Below, piece by piece: positions 31,766 through 42,021 of a DNA stretch of 64,000 nt (positions are counted from its first letter, which is position 1; the number at the start of each line of letters is the position of its first letter). The notes beneath the pieces are model-generated. The model was given only the letters and a program-made list of their open reading frames with translations, was not told the origin of the DNA and did not search any database. Source of the stretch: Ceratotherium simum simum. Taxonomy: Eukaryota; Chordata; Mammalia; Perissodactyla; Rhinocerotidae. The stretch is from contig NW_004454166.1 in assembly GCF_000283155.1 (NCBI RefSeq), positions 4,014,974 through 4,078,973 on the forward strand. The letters are read 5' to 3'. A program made the translations under genes and the position numbers.

Positions 31766-32409
31766 CTGTCTGCACTGTATTCTCATTATTTGTGATAGCT
31801 GTGGTCTATAAAGTCCCTGGGAAGCCTGTATTAATGAATACTGAACTGCTGCTCCAAGGGAAAACACAGATTAGGGGCCATTGAGCCTCTGAACTCAACA
31901 TTTTGTCAACCGTAAAACATGATCTTGTTTTATGTGTGTCTCTGTTTAAAGACACCTTATTTAATTCTATTGTTGATTCATTAACATTGAATTCCCGGCC
32001 AACAGCACCATAATTCATGCCTGAATGAAGCTCGTCTAACACACATATTCTCTCTATGAGGCACATCGCAGCCTCCTTGTCTATGCTTGGGGATAGCAAA
32101 GTCACTAACTTGCAAAATCACAGCAAAATCACTAACAAAAAAGGCACAAAAATGTGAACTCACAAGTACTAAATAGACCACAGAAAGGACGCTTGTTTAC
32201 AGTACGAAAGCTGAAACAAGAAGGCGGGGTGTTGCCTTGTTTGACCTCAGCTGGGGATGTGTGACGGACAACTCAAATTTTTCACTGTTCTGCCTATGTC
32301 TGCAAAGGACTGTAAGTGCTGTGAGTACTGATTTGGGGGTTACAAGTAAGTTTTAATAAGTAGACAAATTCACACATACGGAATCTGTGAATAATGAGGA
32401 TTGACCATA
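31766..32409 (-). mobile_element. Second Tigger-family element, internally deleted
   Basis: Right end 'gaatctgtgaataatgagga' plus ttgac and left end 'tgtattctcattatttgtga' are imperfect inverted repeats. From memory they match a Tigger group whose ends read cagtcaatcctcattattc. A TA follows the right end at about 32408-32409. The interior encodes a transposase N-terminal relic on the minus strand. Length about 640 bases, far below an autonomous Tigger (about 2.4 kb). Confidence 0.8.
31926..32069 (-). pseudogene. Fossil CENP-B-like DNA-binding domain of a Tigger transposase
   Basis: The minus-strand frame contains ERICVLDELHSGMNYGAVGR followed by a phenylalanine and NVNESTI. This is the helix-turn-helix signature of Tigger/pogo transposases (pattern ...K..VLD.L..G.SY..VGR.F.VNESTI...). 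A short linker with NKVSLNRDTHKTR follows and then the frame degenerates. The second DNA-binding helix set and the catalytic domain are missing. Confidence 0.82.
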
Positions 32410-32529
32410 TATAAATTTATATGTTGCTACCTTACCTCACCTAGTTTAGTCAAGACCAGATTCACAAGGGAATACATTGTAAACCTATAGATGAATGTAA
32501 CGGTTATAACACACATGTGCCTGGTGGAT

Positions 32530-32600
32530 TCCAGCTCATTCTTCAGGCATCAGCTCAGGTGTCACCTCCTCCAGGAAGTCTTGCTCCAAAGGTAAGGACC
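32530..32600 (+). repeat. L2 LINE fragment
   Basis: 'cagctcaggtgtcacctcct' then 'ccaggaagtcttgctccaaa' is the sense L2 'ctcaaatgccacctcctccatgaagcct' region. Confidence 0.6.
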
Positions 32601-32711
32601 TAACTGCAAATACAAACTAGGCTGGGTTCCTGAGTTGCCTGGGTGAGGAGGAGGGAAAAGAAAGTCAAGAGGAAAACTCGTTTACTTCATTCAAGTTCTC
32701 ACCCTGTCCAG

Positions 32712-32815
32712 GGGCCTAGATGCAAGAGCGCACCTCGCCAAGTGGCAAAGTCAGGATTTGCATCCAGGATCTCTGACTCTAGAGTTGGCAGCTTTGACGT
32801 CTAGAATATACTAAT
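32712..32815 (-). repeat. MIR SINE fragment
   Basis: 'agtggcaaagtcaggatttg' then 'catccaggatctctgactct' and 'agagttggcagc' match the antisense MIR end near the tRNA-like head. Confidence 0.6.
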
Positions 32816-33290
32816 ACCAAATTTTGTCACATTATCGTTGAAATAAAAGCATATCACTTAAAAATTCCTAGAGAGAACTCATGGACTCCTGAGAACACAC
32901 CTCTCCCCATCACCCCAGTTAGAGAAACATCAGTTTCCTGGAGTCCTTCTGAAGTGTGCTAAAGGCTGTCAGCCCTTTTGTCTTTTTCACACCATCACCC
33001 CAGTGGTGACATGGTGGCTCTAAGATGACACAAGATGACAACTACATGAGATGAAAACTTCTTGCTGTGGGATCATGTGAGCTGGGAATGAGCTAGTTTC
33101 CTGGAGGATCAAGGATGGAGATCCAAGCTAAGACCTGGCTAAGCATCAGCAGAGAATACCAAAGAGGCTCCTGAGATGGGACCTCCCTGATGGCCTCACC
33201 ACGGCCCCATTTCCCTTCTACTGCCTACGAGTTTATGGAGATATGAGGTCTCTGTGCAAACACAGTGTTTCCTGCAACTAATAACCCAAG
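32816..33290. other. No gene seen; unassigned DNA
   Basis: A small tandem of 'aagatgaca' near 33022-33041. No repeat family or exon recognised. Confidence 0.5.
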
Positions 33291-33350
33291 GAACTCATTC
33301 ATTCCACAAACATGTACCGAACACCCACCGTATTCCAGGACTTATATAAA
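33291..33350 (-). repeat. L2-like 3' end fragment
   Basis: 'ttcattccacaaacatgtac' followed by 'cgaacacccaccgtattcca' is the reverse of the L2 terminus. Confidence 0.5.
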
Positions 33351-33404
33351 TGGTTGGACGTACTGCCATTAGCATTAGGGTATTTATCGTAGAAGACACT
33401 GTTG

Positions 33405-33648
33405 GGCCCAGTGGTTGACAGTGTGTATTCTGGAGCCCAGCTAGCTGACTGCCTGAGTTCCAGTCCCTGTGTTATTTGGGCAAGTTGCTTAACTTCTCTA
33501 TGCCTCAGTTTCCTTATATGCAAAATGGAGAAAATCCTAATACTTACCTCATAGAGTTGATATACAATTAAATGGATTAATACATGTAAAGGTTTAGACC
33601 AGTTCCTGCCACATCTAAGTGCTCATTAAATATTAGCTGTTATTAATT
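33405..33648 (+). repeat. MIR SINE, full length
   Basis: One of the best MIR copies in the window. In order: 'cagtggttgacagtgtgtat', 'ctggagcccagctagctgac', 'ttgcttaacttctctatgcc', 'tcagtttccttatatgcaaa', 'acctcatagagttgatatac', 'aagtgctcattaaatattag'. Confidence 0.9.
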
Positions 33649-33667
33649 CAAGTGTGCCAACCCTACA

Positions 33668-33698
33668 CGAGAGACAGAGAGAGAGAAAGAGAGAAGTC
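33668..33698. repeat. GA-rich simple repeat
   Basis: 'gagagacagagagagagaaagagagaag'-type tract, imperfect GA repeat. Confidence 0.9.
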
Positions 33699-33825
33699 AT
33701 GCTGGCGACTGTGCAAACCATGCCTTTCAGGGCACATGTGCTTCCGAGGACATGCAAGGTGGGGTTGTGAAGTATTGGATTGATTAGGTACAGATTTCAC
33801 CTATCCCTACGTAAGAGTAACTCCA

Positions 33826-34075
33826 CCCTATTATTAGCAGCAGCAGCACATATGTATCAGGCCACAGTGCTAAGTGTTTTGCATATGTTATTTAATCTAA
33901 TTCACGCAATAATCTGTACAATTATAATTCCCATTTTCAGATGAGGAAACTAAAGTACACAGCAGTAAAGCAACGTGTCCAAGGTTACAGTTGACACATG
34001 GCCAGGTGAGGAGGTGAACTCAGGTTTTAAAGTGCAAATACTGTGTCTTAGCCAATAAGCTACACTGTCCCTGGG
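33826..34075 (-). repeat. MIR SINE, full length, antisense
   Basis: Antisense order: 'gtatcaggccacagtgctaa', 'tgttttgcatatgttattta', 'ttcccattttcagatgagga', 'cgtgtccaaggttacagttg', 'cttagccaataagctacact'. With the sense MIR at 33405-33648 it forms an inverted pair about 180 bases apart. Confidence 0.9.
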
Positions 34076-34196
34076 GATCTCACAGCCTAATGGGGCAGGG
34101 GGCAATTTTACACAAATAATTGCGAGAGGTTAGAAAAGTGCTGGAGGAGGTGACATGGTAATTAAGCTTTTCACAAACCTGTTCTCTCCCCTCCGC

Positions 34197-34292
34197 TCCC
34201 TTGTTGGTGCCTAGATGGCAGGAACCAGATCTTACCCATCTTGGTTCGTCTTGCACCAGCGAGGTGCTCGGTAAATATTCGCGAGTTTGGTT
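34197..34292 (+). repeat. L2 LINE 3' end fragment
   Basis: 'gatggcaggaaccagatctt' then 'accagcgaggtgctcggtaa' and 'atattcgcgagtt' fit the L2 terminus. Confidence 0.55.
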
Positions 34293-34660
34293 TGATTCGA
34301 ATGAGATGTAATGACTCTTTCAGATGGCGCTCGATGTCTGAGCTAATGATTTCTCTAGTGTGGATTACAAGCCCTAAGGCTATGTTATTGTTTCTGAAGT
34401 TGGAGCCAGAAATGACAGTCTCTGTTAAGGATATAAGAATGCTCAGAATAGGAATGATGTTTATTGCAGGCAAATTTGCTAAATATGGGCTCCTTTGGTT
34501 TCGGGGTCATTCACAACTGGCTACCTTGGACTCTTGTACGTTCCAAAAAGCTCTTGGCTGTTCTGCTTCCCTGAGTCATGAATTGAAAATGCAAAATAAA
34601 AAGGCGGATCGTATCTTTGCAGGGAAAACCCCACGGGCTACATTTCCTATGTAGTAGTGA
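34293..34660. other. Repeat-free segment, candidate conserved non-coding DNA
   Basis: No repeat text is recognisable here although both flanks are repeat-rich. A perfect AP-1 site TGAGTCA lies at 34572-34578. A plus-strand frame of 137 codons (34241-34654) starts in the L2 fragment, so it is not a credible exon. Confidence 0.4.
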
Positions 34661-35892
34661 GCTCTGCGCCAACCTGACCTTCCCCCAATCCTCGTGCGCC
34701 TCCGCCTCTGCTTGGACACACGCAGGGGAAAGGCAGTCATCACCACTGTTCATTCCATGTTTGGGAAGTTGCAAGCGTTGGGAAGGGTCCTCTTACAAAT
34801 GAAAGCTGCCTCCCTGGAGCTTACTTCCACTCGTCCTGCCTCCCCAACCCAGGGCCATGCAAGCCCCCATTCCTTTGCCTCAAGACAGCCCTGTAGAGAT
34901 TAGATATTCCCCAGTAGCATATTTATGGTTCCTTTCACCACCAGTAAAGAATTCTTTCTAGCCCCCTTGCAAACATCTTGTTTCTGCAGCCACACCCCAC
35001 CTTTGATGCAGCTTGAATGTGCGGTGAACTGGATTCCATAGTTCTTTCTCTTGCTACTGCTGTCAAGACAGGTGGCCAGTACCCCACAATAAGGAAATAT
35101 CAGTCCCAGGACTCTGAGAGCCAGTGGGAAACTGCCATGAGTGGGGACACAAGAGAGGTGAGCCTCTTCTCCTTGCATGAGTCCCCGGATGTACAGACTG
35201 GATGAGGACCAGCCCCCAGGAGAACAGGCAGAAGAAGAAGGCCTTCAGAAAGGACATTGGCCAGGGTTAGAAGATTTGGGTTTGAAGCACACTATTCCAC
35301 TTATCATGAAGTGGAGGTGCCAACATCTCTGCTCACAGGGAAGAAACGTGCAAGGACGAAGTGGCATGTAACCTAAATACGCTGGGTGACCGCTAGTCCC
35401 ACCTTATTAGGTCATATGGATGAGAAACACCAATCTGACATCCAGAAAGCAATGATAACCTATTTACATTTTTACCACGGTTTCCTTTAAATAGGTAAAA
35501 TGGGGAGATTTCGTTGAGTGAATCACAGCAAAATTCTTTGCCTGTGTATGCACCCAAAGTTGGCCACACTTTGATAGCTGCACCATTTCCCCCATCTGGA
35601 AGGTCCTTTCTGCCCCCTTTTCTCTTCCCAAATGAGTAAACCAAACTCTTTGATGGGGAGGAGGGCCAGCAGAAGAAAACTCAGCTCTTGATTCCTCATC
35701 TTCTTACCCGCCCCTGCCTTTAACTGAGTTGTTCACATTTTTTCTGTTCTTCTAAGAGTTGCTTAAAGTTTTCAAAGGCATTCAAGATGCATGTTTTGGT
35801 GGGAAAAGACTGCTTGTAAAGCAATTATATTCACCTATGCAAGTTAGCACTTCTGTCTCCTCCCACGCCTCAGTTTACACTGGTAGGAGGGA
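34661..35892. other. No gene seen; unassigned DNA
   Basis: About 1.2 kb with only short frames. No repeat recognised. Confidence 0.5.
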
Positions 35893-36082
35893 GGGGGGAA
35901 CAAACGCAACAAAGCCTGGGTTCAAATTCAGCTCAGCCACTTGCGATCTATGTGATCCTGGGCAAGTCATTTAACCTCTCTGAGCCTCAGTTTCATCATC
36001 TGCAAAATGGGATGACACACCTACCAAGAAAAATTAAATGGGATAATGAATGTAAGGCATCTAGTATGTGCCTAGAAACAAC
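35893..36082 (+). repeat. MIR SINE, near full length
   Basis: 'gcctgggttcaaattcagct' (box B-like word), 'tgatcctgggcaagtcattt', 'aacctctctgagcctcagtt', 'tcatcatctgcaaaatggga', 'aaattaaatgggataatgaa'. High similarity to MIR consensus in the core. Confidence 0.9.
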
Positions 36083-36814
36083 ATACCTCTTCCATAGCAA
36101 GTCACATTCAGTCAGCAACATTGTGCTGGGGTCTAGATGTGCTCACATGTCTCAGACTGAGTCTGTTTCCTGAGAATGTTCCTGGTATAGTAGGGGAGAT
36201 AAGACAGGCAGAGCAATACCTCTAACAGAAAGTTGAGCCTGCTGAGAGGACAGTACAGGACTGTGAGAGAGATGAGGATAGGCAGAGCCCGGAAGGCATC
36301 CTTGCTGGATGGCCAGATTTGGCCGTAAAGGGAAAGAGAGGAAAGCAAAGCATGGTGCCTGAATAGGAAAAGAGAGTTGCAACACAGAGTGAGTAGGCAG
36401 TTGGGCAGGAAAGCAGGTGGAAGGCGGGTACTTGTCTGATTAAGGACTAACTTTCTTGTTTCAGCACTGGAGCTGTGACCAGGTCCTCTAAATGGACTTT
36501 GCACAGACTCACGAAGTGTGAGCAAACACCAGTCCGGAAAGCTTTCACGCTGTCCCCCATTCCCCTAAGACAAGTGGGAAGGAAGGGAAGGACTGCAAGG
36601 CAGAGAGGGGTCACTTTTTCCCTCCTCCAGGCAGGTTTGGTGACAATGACTCCAATGGAGGATGGAGACCTTCTGACAGCCTGTGGTCCCCAAGGAAACT
36701 GGGTCCTTCTGCAACCTCTCACTTGCCCAGTGGCAGGGTCAGGTGTGGGTATCATTGCCTTAGGCTGTCTCAGAGGGATGAGCATCAGCTCTTCTCTTTT
36801 ATGAGGCCAGCGGC
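36083..36814. other. No gene seen; unassigned DNA
   Basis: Overlapping frames on both strands (130 and 158 codons, minus; 109 codons, plus) show no recognisable domain. Confidence 0.5.
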
Positions 36815-37092
36815 ATATAGCTCTACCTTTTTTTGTGTGTGTGTGGAAGACTAGCCCTAAGCTAATATCTGATGCCAACCCTCCCCTTTTTTTTGCTGAG
36901 GAAGATTGGCCCTGGGCTAACATCCATGCCCATCTTCCTCTACTTTATATGTGATGCCGCCACAGCATGGCTTGATGAGCAGTGCGTCAGTCAGCACCCA
37001 CCACAATCCGATCCTGCGAACCCCAGTCTGCTGAGGCAGAGCGCACAAACTTAACCGCTACGCCACCTGGCCGGCCCCAATATAGCTCTAAC
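36815..37092 (-). mobile_element. ERE1-type SINE with target duplication
   Basis: The element body is 36827-37079, antisense. Its head reads 'cgctacgccacctggccggc' at the right and its T-rich (poly-A complement) end is at the left. The flanks atatagctcta at 36815-36825 and again at 37080-37090 are identical over 11 bases. The body has 'tcttcctctactttatatgt' and the duplicated 'gaagattggccctgggctaa' module. Confidence 0.95.
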
Positions 37093-38111
37093 TTTCATTT
37101 AGAGTCATCTGTCATTTGGGCCTGGACTATTCATTGAAGAGTGATCATCAGTTCTTTAAAAACATAGAGCTACAAGCCTTTCAGACATTTACCATTTCAA
37201 GCATAGCATTGGCTCCTACATATAAACTGCTGGTGGCATCCGTCATCTTTATGTTTGAGGCCTACCTACTTCAACCACTTTAGGATGGCATTATCTGCTG
37301 TGGACTCCAGGTCCCCAAAAAAGAACTTTCCCTAGGACTCTACCAAGATGTGTGAATTCCAGGTGCAGTCAACTGGAAGGTCTTTCTCCAGGTTCAAGAG
37401 AAGGTGTGTGAGGTGTGGGGTGGGAAATAGAAGGCCCAGGAGGGAGAAGAGAGCAGTGGCCGAAAGAGAATTGGGGAGAGGCCTGGGGTATATCATAATG
37501 ACCCAGAAAAAAGGCTAGGGGCTGGACCAGTCAGGGGGCAGAGGAGAGGAGAGACTCAAGAAATAAGATCAAGGACAGCCCATGACTCTAAAGAGATGAG
37601 ACAGGTGCCAGCCCCAGGGACGGTCCTTAGGGAGGAGCTAGGGCGCCTCTCCCATGGCAGTGAGATGAGGCACTTCCCTTACAGTCTCTGCATAAGAGCA
37701 GAAGTCATTCTCTGGGGTAAGGTACTGGGGTGGAACTGGGAGAGGGGAAGGCACCTGAGAGCCCCAGATGAATAACCCGGGCTGGGGGATGGAGGATGGA
37801 GACCACAGGAGCAGGAGTGGGCATAGGAACACTTGCAGGAGTGACTCTTCCTCTTGACACCCTCCACTCCCCTAAGTCTCCCCATAGGAGAAAAGTGCTA
37901 AGTACAGATTACCCGCTGGACCACAGGGGAAGAGCATGGGTTGCTCTGGGGTCTTCAGAAGGCATAAGTGATTTAAGTGATCACTGCCCCCTGAAAACTG
38001 GCAGGTCTTCCTCAGGAGGTGGTTGGAAAGTGATGGATGTAAAATGTCCAGCAAAGGAGCAGGCATGTGCTCAATGTCAGTTCACTGTTTCCTTCTTTTT
38101 TCCTGTTTTTA
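37093..38111. other. No gene seen; partly purine-rich DNA
   Basis: 37385-37570 is G/A-rich. A 164-codon frame (37796-38290) lacks any recognisable domain and is countered by antisense frames. Nothing else recognised. Confidence 0.5.
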
Positions 38112-38200
38112 ATGCATTTCCAACTTTAGAATGTTCAAGCTGGAAAAGATCATGTAGTCAAGTCCTCACATTTTGCCACAGGGAAAAGAGACAAGTACAT
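38112..38200 (-). repeat. MIR3-like fragment
   Basis: 'ttagaatgttcaagctggaa' followed by 'aagatcatgtagtcaagtcc' resembles the ttagagctggaaagga..atctagtccaa part of MIR3-type elements. Confidence 0.45.
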
Positions 38201-39226
38201 TACAGAATAATGGGTGCTCCAACAGAACGAGCAGAGCCATCTGGGAACACTAGGGAAGGACACTTAATCCTGGCTGGGGGCCGGAGGTGACTTCCCCAGG
38301 GAGGCTCCCTAACTCACATGCAGGAAGGGGGTCCAGGAGTTCCGAGGACTCTCACCATGGACTCCGTGGATCGGTGTCAGCCACCGCCCATGCGGCCTGC
38401 CTCCCCAGCGTGTTGCTGCCTCCCTCCCTGTTTCACCCCCAGGCCCTGGCTCCCTGCTGGGCCTCTCCCACACGCACAGGCACACACGCCCACGCTGGCT
38501 TCGAGCCCTGGCCGCCCCTGGGAATGGTCTTACAGGGTGGAAAACTCTTAGGATACTTTCCTGGGACTAAAATTTCATTGTGGAAAATCTCCTCAGGCTC
38601 CAACCGCTGACTCATCCCTTGAGCCTTGTCCAAGAAATCAGTTTCCAAGATTGCACAAACTCACATGCAGAAAAGCTATCAATATGTTCGCATTTGTATC
38701 CACGTCAATCTCCTCTCCTTATTCCTTGATATAATGAGTTATCTCATTATGGTGACATCTGTTGAGGAGGAATCTAGCTTCCCTCTCCCGCTCAGAACCC
38801 ACTGCAGGGCTCTTTTGGGGGAGATCACATGCTGTGGGGTTTGTGGGGGAGACGCAGAACCCCAACAGGAATCAGCCATGGCTGCCACATGGCTTTTGTT
38901 ATCCCAGCAGCCAACTACTCGCTATTGCCAGCACCATCTCAGAGAAGGGCAGACCCACAGACTGAGCAGATATTAGAGCTACAAGCTCACTGCCCACAGG
39001 TCTTTGTATTTCCAGCCCAGGCTGATTGAGAAGACGTCAAGAGAGAAGGTGGGAGAACACATGCTGGTTGCATCACCTTTGTCAAATAATGAACACATAT
39101 GCTTTATTTTAACCCAGAAATGAGTTTACGTTGGTTAACCACCATATGACCTGAAAATTAAGGCATCTATGACTCCTCCTCTCTTGTATCAGCATTCCTC
39201 AAAGCTAGATTTTAAGGCTTGGCCAA
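38201..39226. other. No gene seen; unassigned DNA
   Basis: About 1 kb. Several frames (77-116 codons) in different phases between 38287 and 39029. No repeat family recognised. Confidence 0.5.
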
Positions 39227-39360
39227 CATTCATTCATTCATTCATTCATTCATTCATTCAACAAATATTTGTTGAACACCTAAGAGGCACTAGGGGGTCC
39301 TGAGATAAATAAGCACAATCTTTAGAGAATTTAACGTCCAGTGGCGCAAATGACAGCCAC
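39227..39360 (-). repeat. L2 3' end with expanded (CATT)n
   Basis: The antisense L2 terminus 'caacaaatatttgttgaaca' is preceded by about eight CATT units (39227-39260). The terminal repeat of L2 has expanded into a tetranucleotide microsatellite. The L2 body continues 'aggcactagggggtcctgag'. Confidence 0.8.
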
Positions 39361-39957
39361 ACCGGAAGATGGTGCCCAAGACTTGAAGAGGGTGCTTAGA
39401 GAGACTTGGAAGACAGGGCCATCTGGTCCAGGGCTCCACTTTTGCCATGGCCCCAAGGCATCTTTAAAAACCACGGAGTCTTCACCTCTCGTGCTGAGCC
39501 CCTAAAAGACTTGCAATGGCACAGCCCAATATGCCAAACCACAGATTCAGCAGGGTCAGTGACTTCCCAGTGAATTTGGATTCATTTTGCTAGTGCTTCT
39601 CATTGTCCCTTTTCCCAGGAGAATTCTGAGCAGGTTGGATTCATGTTTTCAAGCTTCCTGTGTCTTTGGGGTAAATGTGGCTGCTGTACATACTTCTGAC
39701 AGAATTTCTCTTCTTGATGTGATTCCTTCCTAATTAACATGAGGGAACACAGGATCCACCTCTCACACAAGTCCTCACTGTGTGTGATAAGATCTTTCTA
39801 TAAAGCTCAGCCTAGTGCTGAGCCTCCTTTGGAAGTATTTTTTCAATTAAGAAAATTATTCCACTCATTTTTCTAGGAAATTCCTAATAGTGTAGTCACC
39901 AAAAACCAAGACTCTTGAGACTCTGTGATCCCAATCATTACCAAGGTGTGTGATGAT
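39361..39957. other. No gene seen; unassigned DNA
   Basis: Nothing recognised. Confidence 0.5.
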
Positions 39958-40048
39958 CCCAACCGCAGGGCTAGATGGGATCTTAAAGATCATTGAGTCA
40001 AACCTCTTCACTTTGTAGATGAGAAAATCAAGGCACAGAGTTGAATTT
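39958..40048 (-). repeat. MIR3-like fragment
   Basis: 'ctagatgggatcttaaagat' then 'cattgagtcaaacctcttca' and 'gatgagaaaatcaaggcaca' fit an antisense MIR3 core. Confidence 0.55.
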
Positions 40049-40194
40049 TGAAGACTCATGTTTCAGGGGTTGCACTGCACTCGTTCTGTACTCAGTTTCT
40101 TAGGTTCCTGCCATCACCAACATAGTTTGGTTTTCCCTTTAAAGATCAAAGTATCCTTGAATACGAATAATACTTTGGTTACAGCATTCTACAG

Positions 40195-40384
40195 GTAATA
40201 TTCATTGATTCATTCGATCATTTATTGATTCAGTCTACAAATATTTATTGAGCACATACTATGTGAATGCATCTTGCTACTTACTAAGGAAGACACAAAA
40301 ACAGATAAGGCACAGTTCTGGCTCTCAAAAGGGTCAATTCTATTATAAGAGGTAAGACATGGACACAAATAACTAATAGCAATA
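40195..40384 (-). repeat. L2 3' end, antisense (outer element, part 1)
   Basis: 'tctacaaatatttattgagc' followed by 'acatactatgtgaatgcatc' and 'aaaacagataaggcacagtt' is the L2 terminus in reverse. It appears to be continued after the MIR at 40385-40622. Confidence 0.75.
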
Positions 40385-40622
40385 ATAATAATAATAGCCA
40401 TTGCTTATACAGAGCTCACTGTATTCCAGGCACTGTTCTAAGCCTATCATACGTGTTAACTCATTGAATCCTTACGGTGACCTTAAGGGAAAGGTATTAT
40501 TATTATCCCTATTTTTATCAATGAGGAAATAGAGGCCCAGGAAGGCTAAGGGATTTGCCCAAGGCCACAGAGCTAGCATGTGGTAGATCTGTGGTTTGAA
40601 TCCAGACCGTCTGAGATAAAAA
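40385..40622 (-). repeat. MIR SINE, full length, inserted in L2
   Basis: Antisense MIR: 'aataatagccattgcttata', 'ttccaggcactgttctaagc', 'tgttaactcattgaatcctt', 'attatccctatttttatcaa', 'ttgcccaaggccacagagct', 'tggtttgaatccagaccgtc'. It starts with an (AAT)n run. Confidence 0.88.
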
Positions 40623-40654
40623 GCAATCATTGCAATTGGAGGGGAACATTTGAA

Positions 40655-40745
40655 AAGGTGTCAAAGCTCCAAGGAGGAAAGGTCCCTTCCAGGTGGGGAG
40701 ATTGAGGAAGGCTTCACAGAGGAAGTGGCACCTGAGTTGGGTTGC
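40655..40745 (-). repeat. L2 fragment, antisense (outer element, part 2)
   Basis: 'gattgaggaaggcttcacag' and 'aggaagtggcacctgagttg' are the antisense of the L2 'tgccacctcctccatgaagcc' region, in the position expected if one L2 was split by the MIR. Confidence 0.65.
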
Positions 40746-40924
40746 CAGATTTAGCAAATAAACCTGCTGTGCCGACTTGGTGACCCTCGGTGTGGAGGTG
40801 GACACAGGAGGTAACTGCATCAGGGCAATGTGAAGACTTGTGCAAAAGAGGGACGTTCTTAGAAGCAGTGGTCCCACTGGTCTCCTTACCCTGAAGACTC
40901 TCCCACTCCTTCCAATCCCCCCAC

Positions 40925-41412
40925 CCATTTCATCTGGAAAGAGAGACATGATCATGTTATTCTCTACTTAAAACCTTTTAGTGGTTCCCCAGTGCCCTCA
41001 GGATTCAGTTATGACTCCAACGCCTGAGATTCACCCCTCCCTCAATTATTTACATCCATTTGCTCATTCATTCCATCTCTCAACCTTATTGCAGATGAAC
41101 TTCCATCACCAAAACAATCGACTCCTCAAAAACCTTCGGTGGTTTCCCATTGTCAAATGGTACCAATTCTCCAGACTGGCTTTCAAGGCTGTCCACAGTC
41201 CAGACCCTCATATCCAACCCCCTCTTCCTAGAGAAATAAGCTTCTCTAACTGTGTTTTTCAGAATTCAAGAGCACATCCTGCTCATGGCCAGCCCCACAC
41301 CTTGGCCCATCGCATCCCGGAAAATGAGAGTCATTCTTCTGTCTGGCTCCACCTATTCCCTCTAGTCAAACCCAAGTCGACCTCCCCCCTTCACAACACT
41401 TGCAGCCTTTGC
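40925..41412 (+). repeat. L2 LINE 3' segment
   Basis: Sense L2: 'acatgatcatgttattctct', 'tttagtggttccccagtgcc', 'tggctttcaaggctgtccac', 'aaatgagagtcattcttctg'. Degenerate and without an open frame. Confidence 0.65.
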
Positions 41413-41845
41413 TGACCTCTCTGCTTTTCCACACCCAGCACTGTGGTGGGTCCTTGATTCTGTTCCTTCCGGAGCTGCAGCAGGCCCCTTTATTTCCATG
41501 GGGGCATCTGGAGTGTCATTTCCAGGCCTTTGCTTGCAGAGATGATTATTTTGTTTCGATGTGTTTTTGTTGGCAGCGGTCTGATGCATCACACATCCAA
41601 CCCAATGTGCGATGTGCATCATACAGTGCTCTTACGAGAGGAGTAAACAGTGAGACGAGCAAGCGCCTGTCATTTGTCTCAAAATGTCTCCATTCTGAGA
41701 ATTGCAGACTGCGGATAAGATCTGTCAATCAACAGTCATGCACATTGTTCAAACTGGCAAAGACACTTTCCGAACTTCTTTTCAAGAAGAAATTCCAAAC
41801 TCCTTAGCCAGGCCCCTAAAATCAAAGTCTCCCAAGAGCTCATTA
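41413..41845. other. Repeat-free segment, candidate conserved non-coding DNA
   Basis: No repeat text between two L2 blocks. 41560-41760 keeps several CpGs and a TGTCAATCA word (PBX/HOX-like half sites) at about 41724-41732. Frames on both strands are short. Confidence 0.4.
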
Positions 41846-42018
41846 ATCTATCAATGAATCAATTAATTCATCCAATAAATATTTATGGACTGCCTACCAC
41901 ACGCCAAACACTTTGGTAGGTGCCTCAGAGAGTATTGCACAAAAAACACAAAATCCTCACTCTCCTGGAGCTTGCATTTCAGTGGGGAAGTAGACAACAA
42001 ATACGTAAACCAGAGTCA
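41846..42018 (-). repeat. L2 3' end, antisense (outer element, part 1)
   Basis: 'ccaataaatatttatggact' then 'gcctaccacacgccaaacac' and 'ctcctggagcttgcatttca' is the L2 terminus in reverse. It is interrupted at about 42020 by a hAT element. Confidence 0.8.
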
Positions 42019-42021
42019 CTT

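Noticed and set aside
36447..36923. 158-codon minus-strand frame
   Set aside because: It runs into the ERE SINE at 36827 and shows no protein-like pattern.
37796..38290. 164-codon plus-strand frame
   Set aside because: No domain. It crosses a MIR3-like fragment, and antisense frames are equally open.
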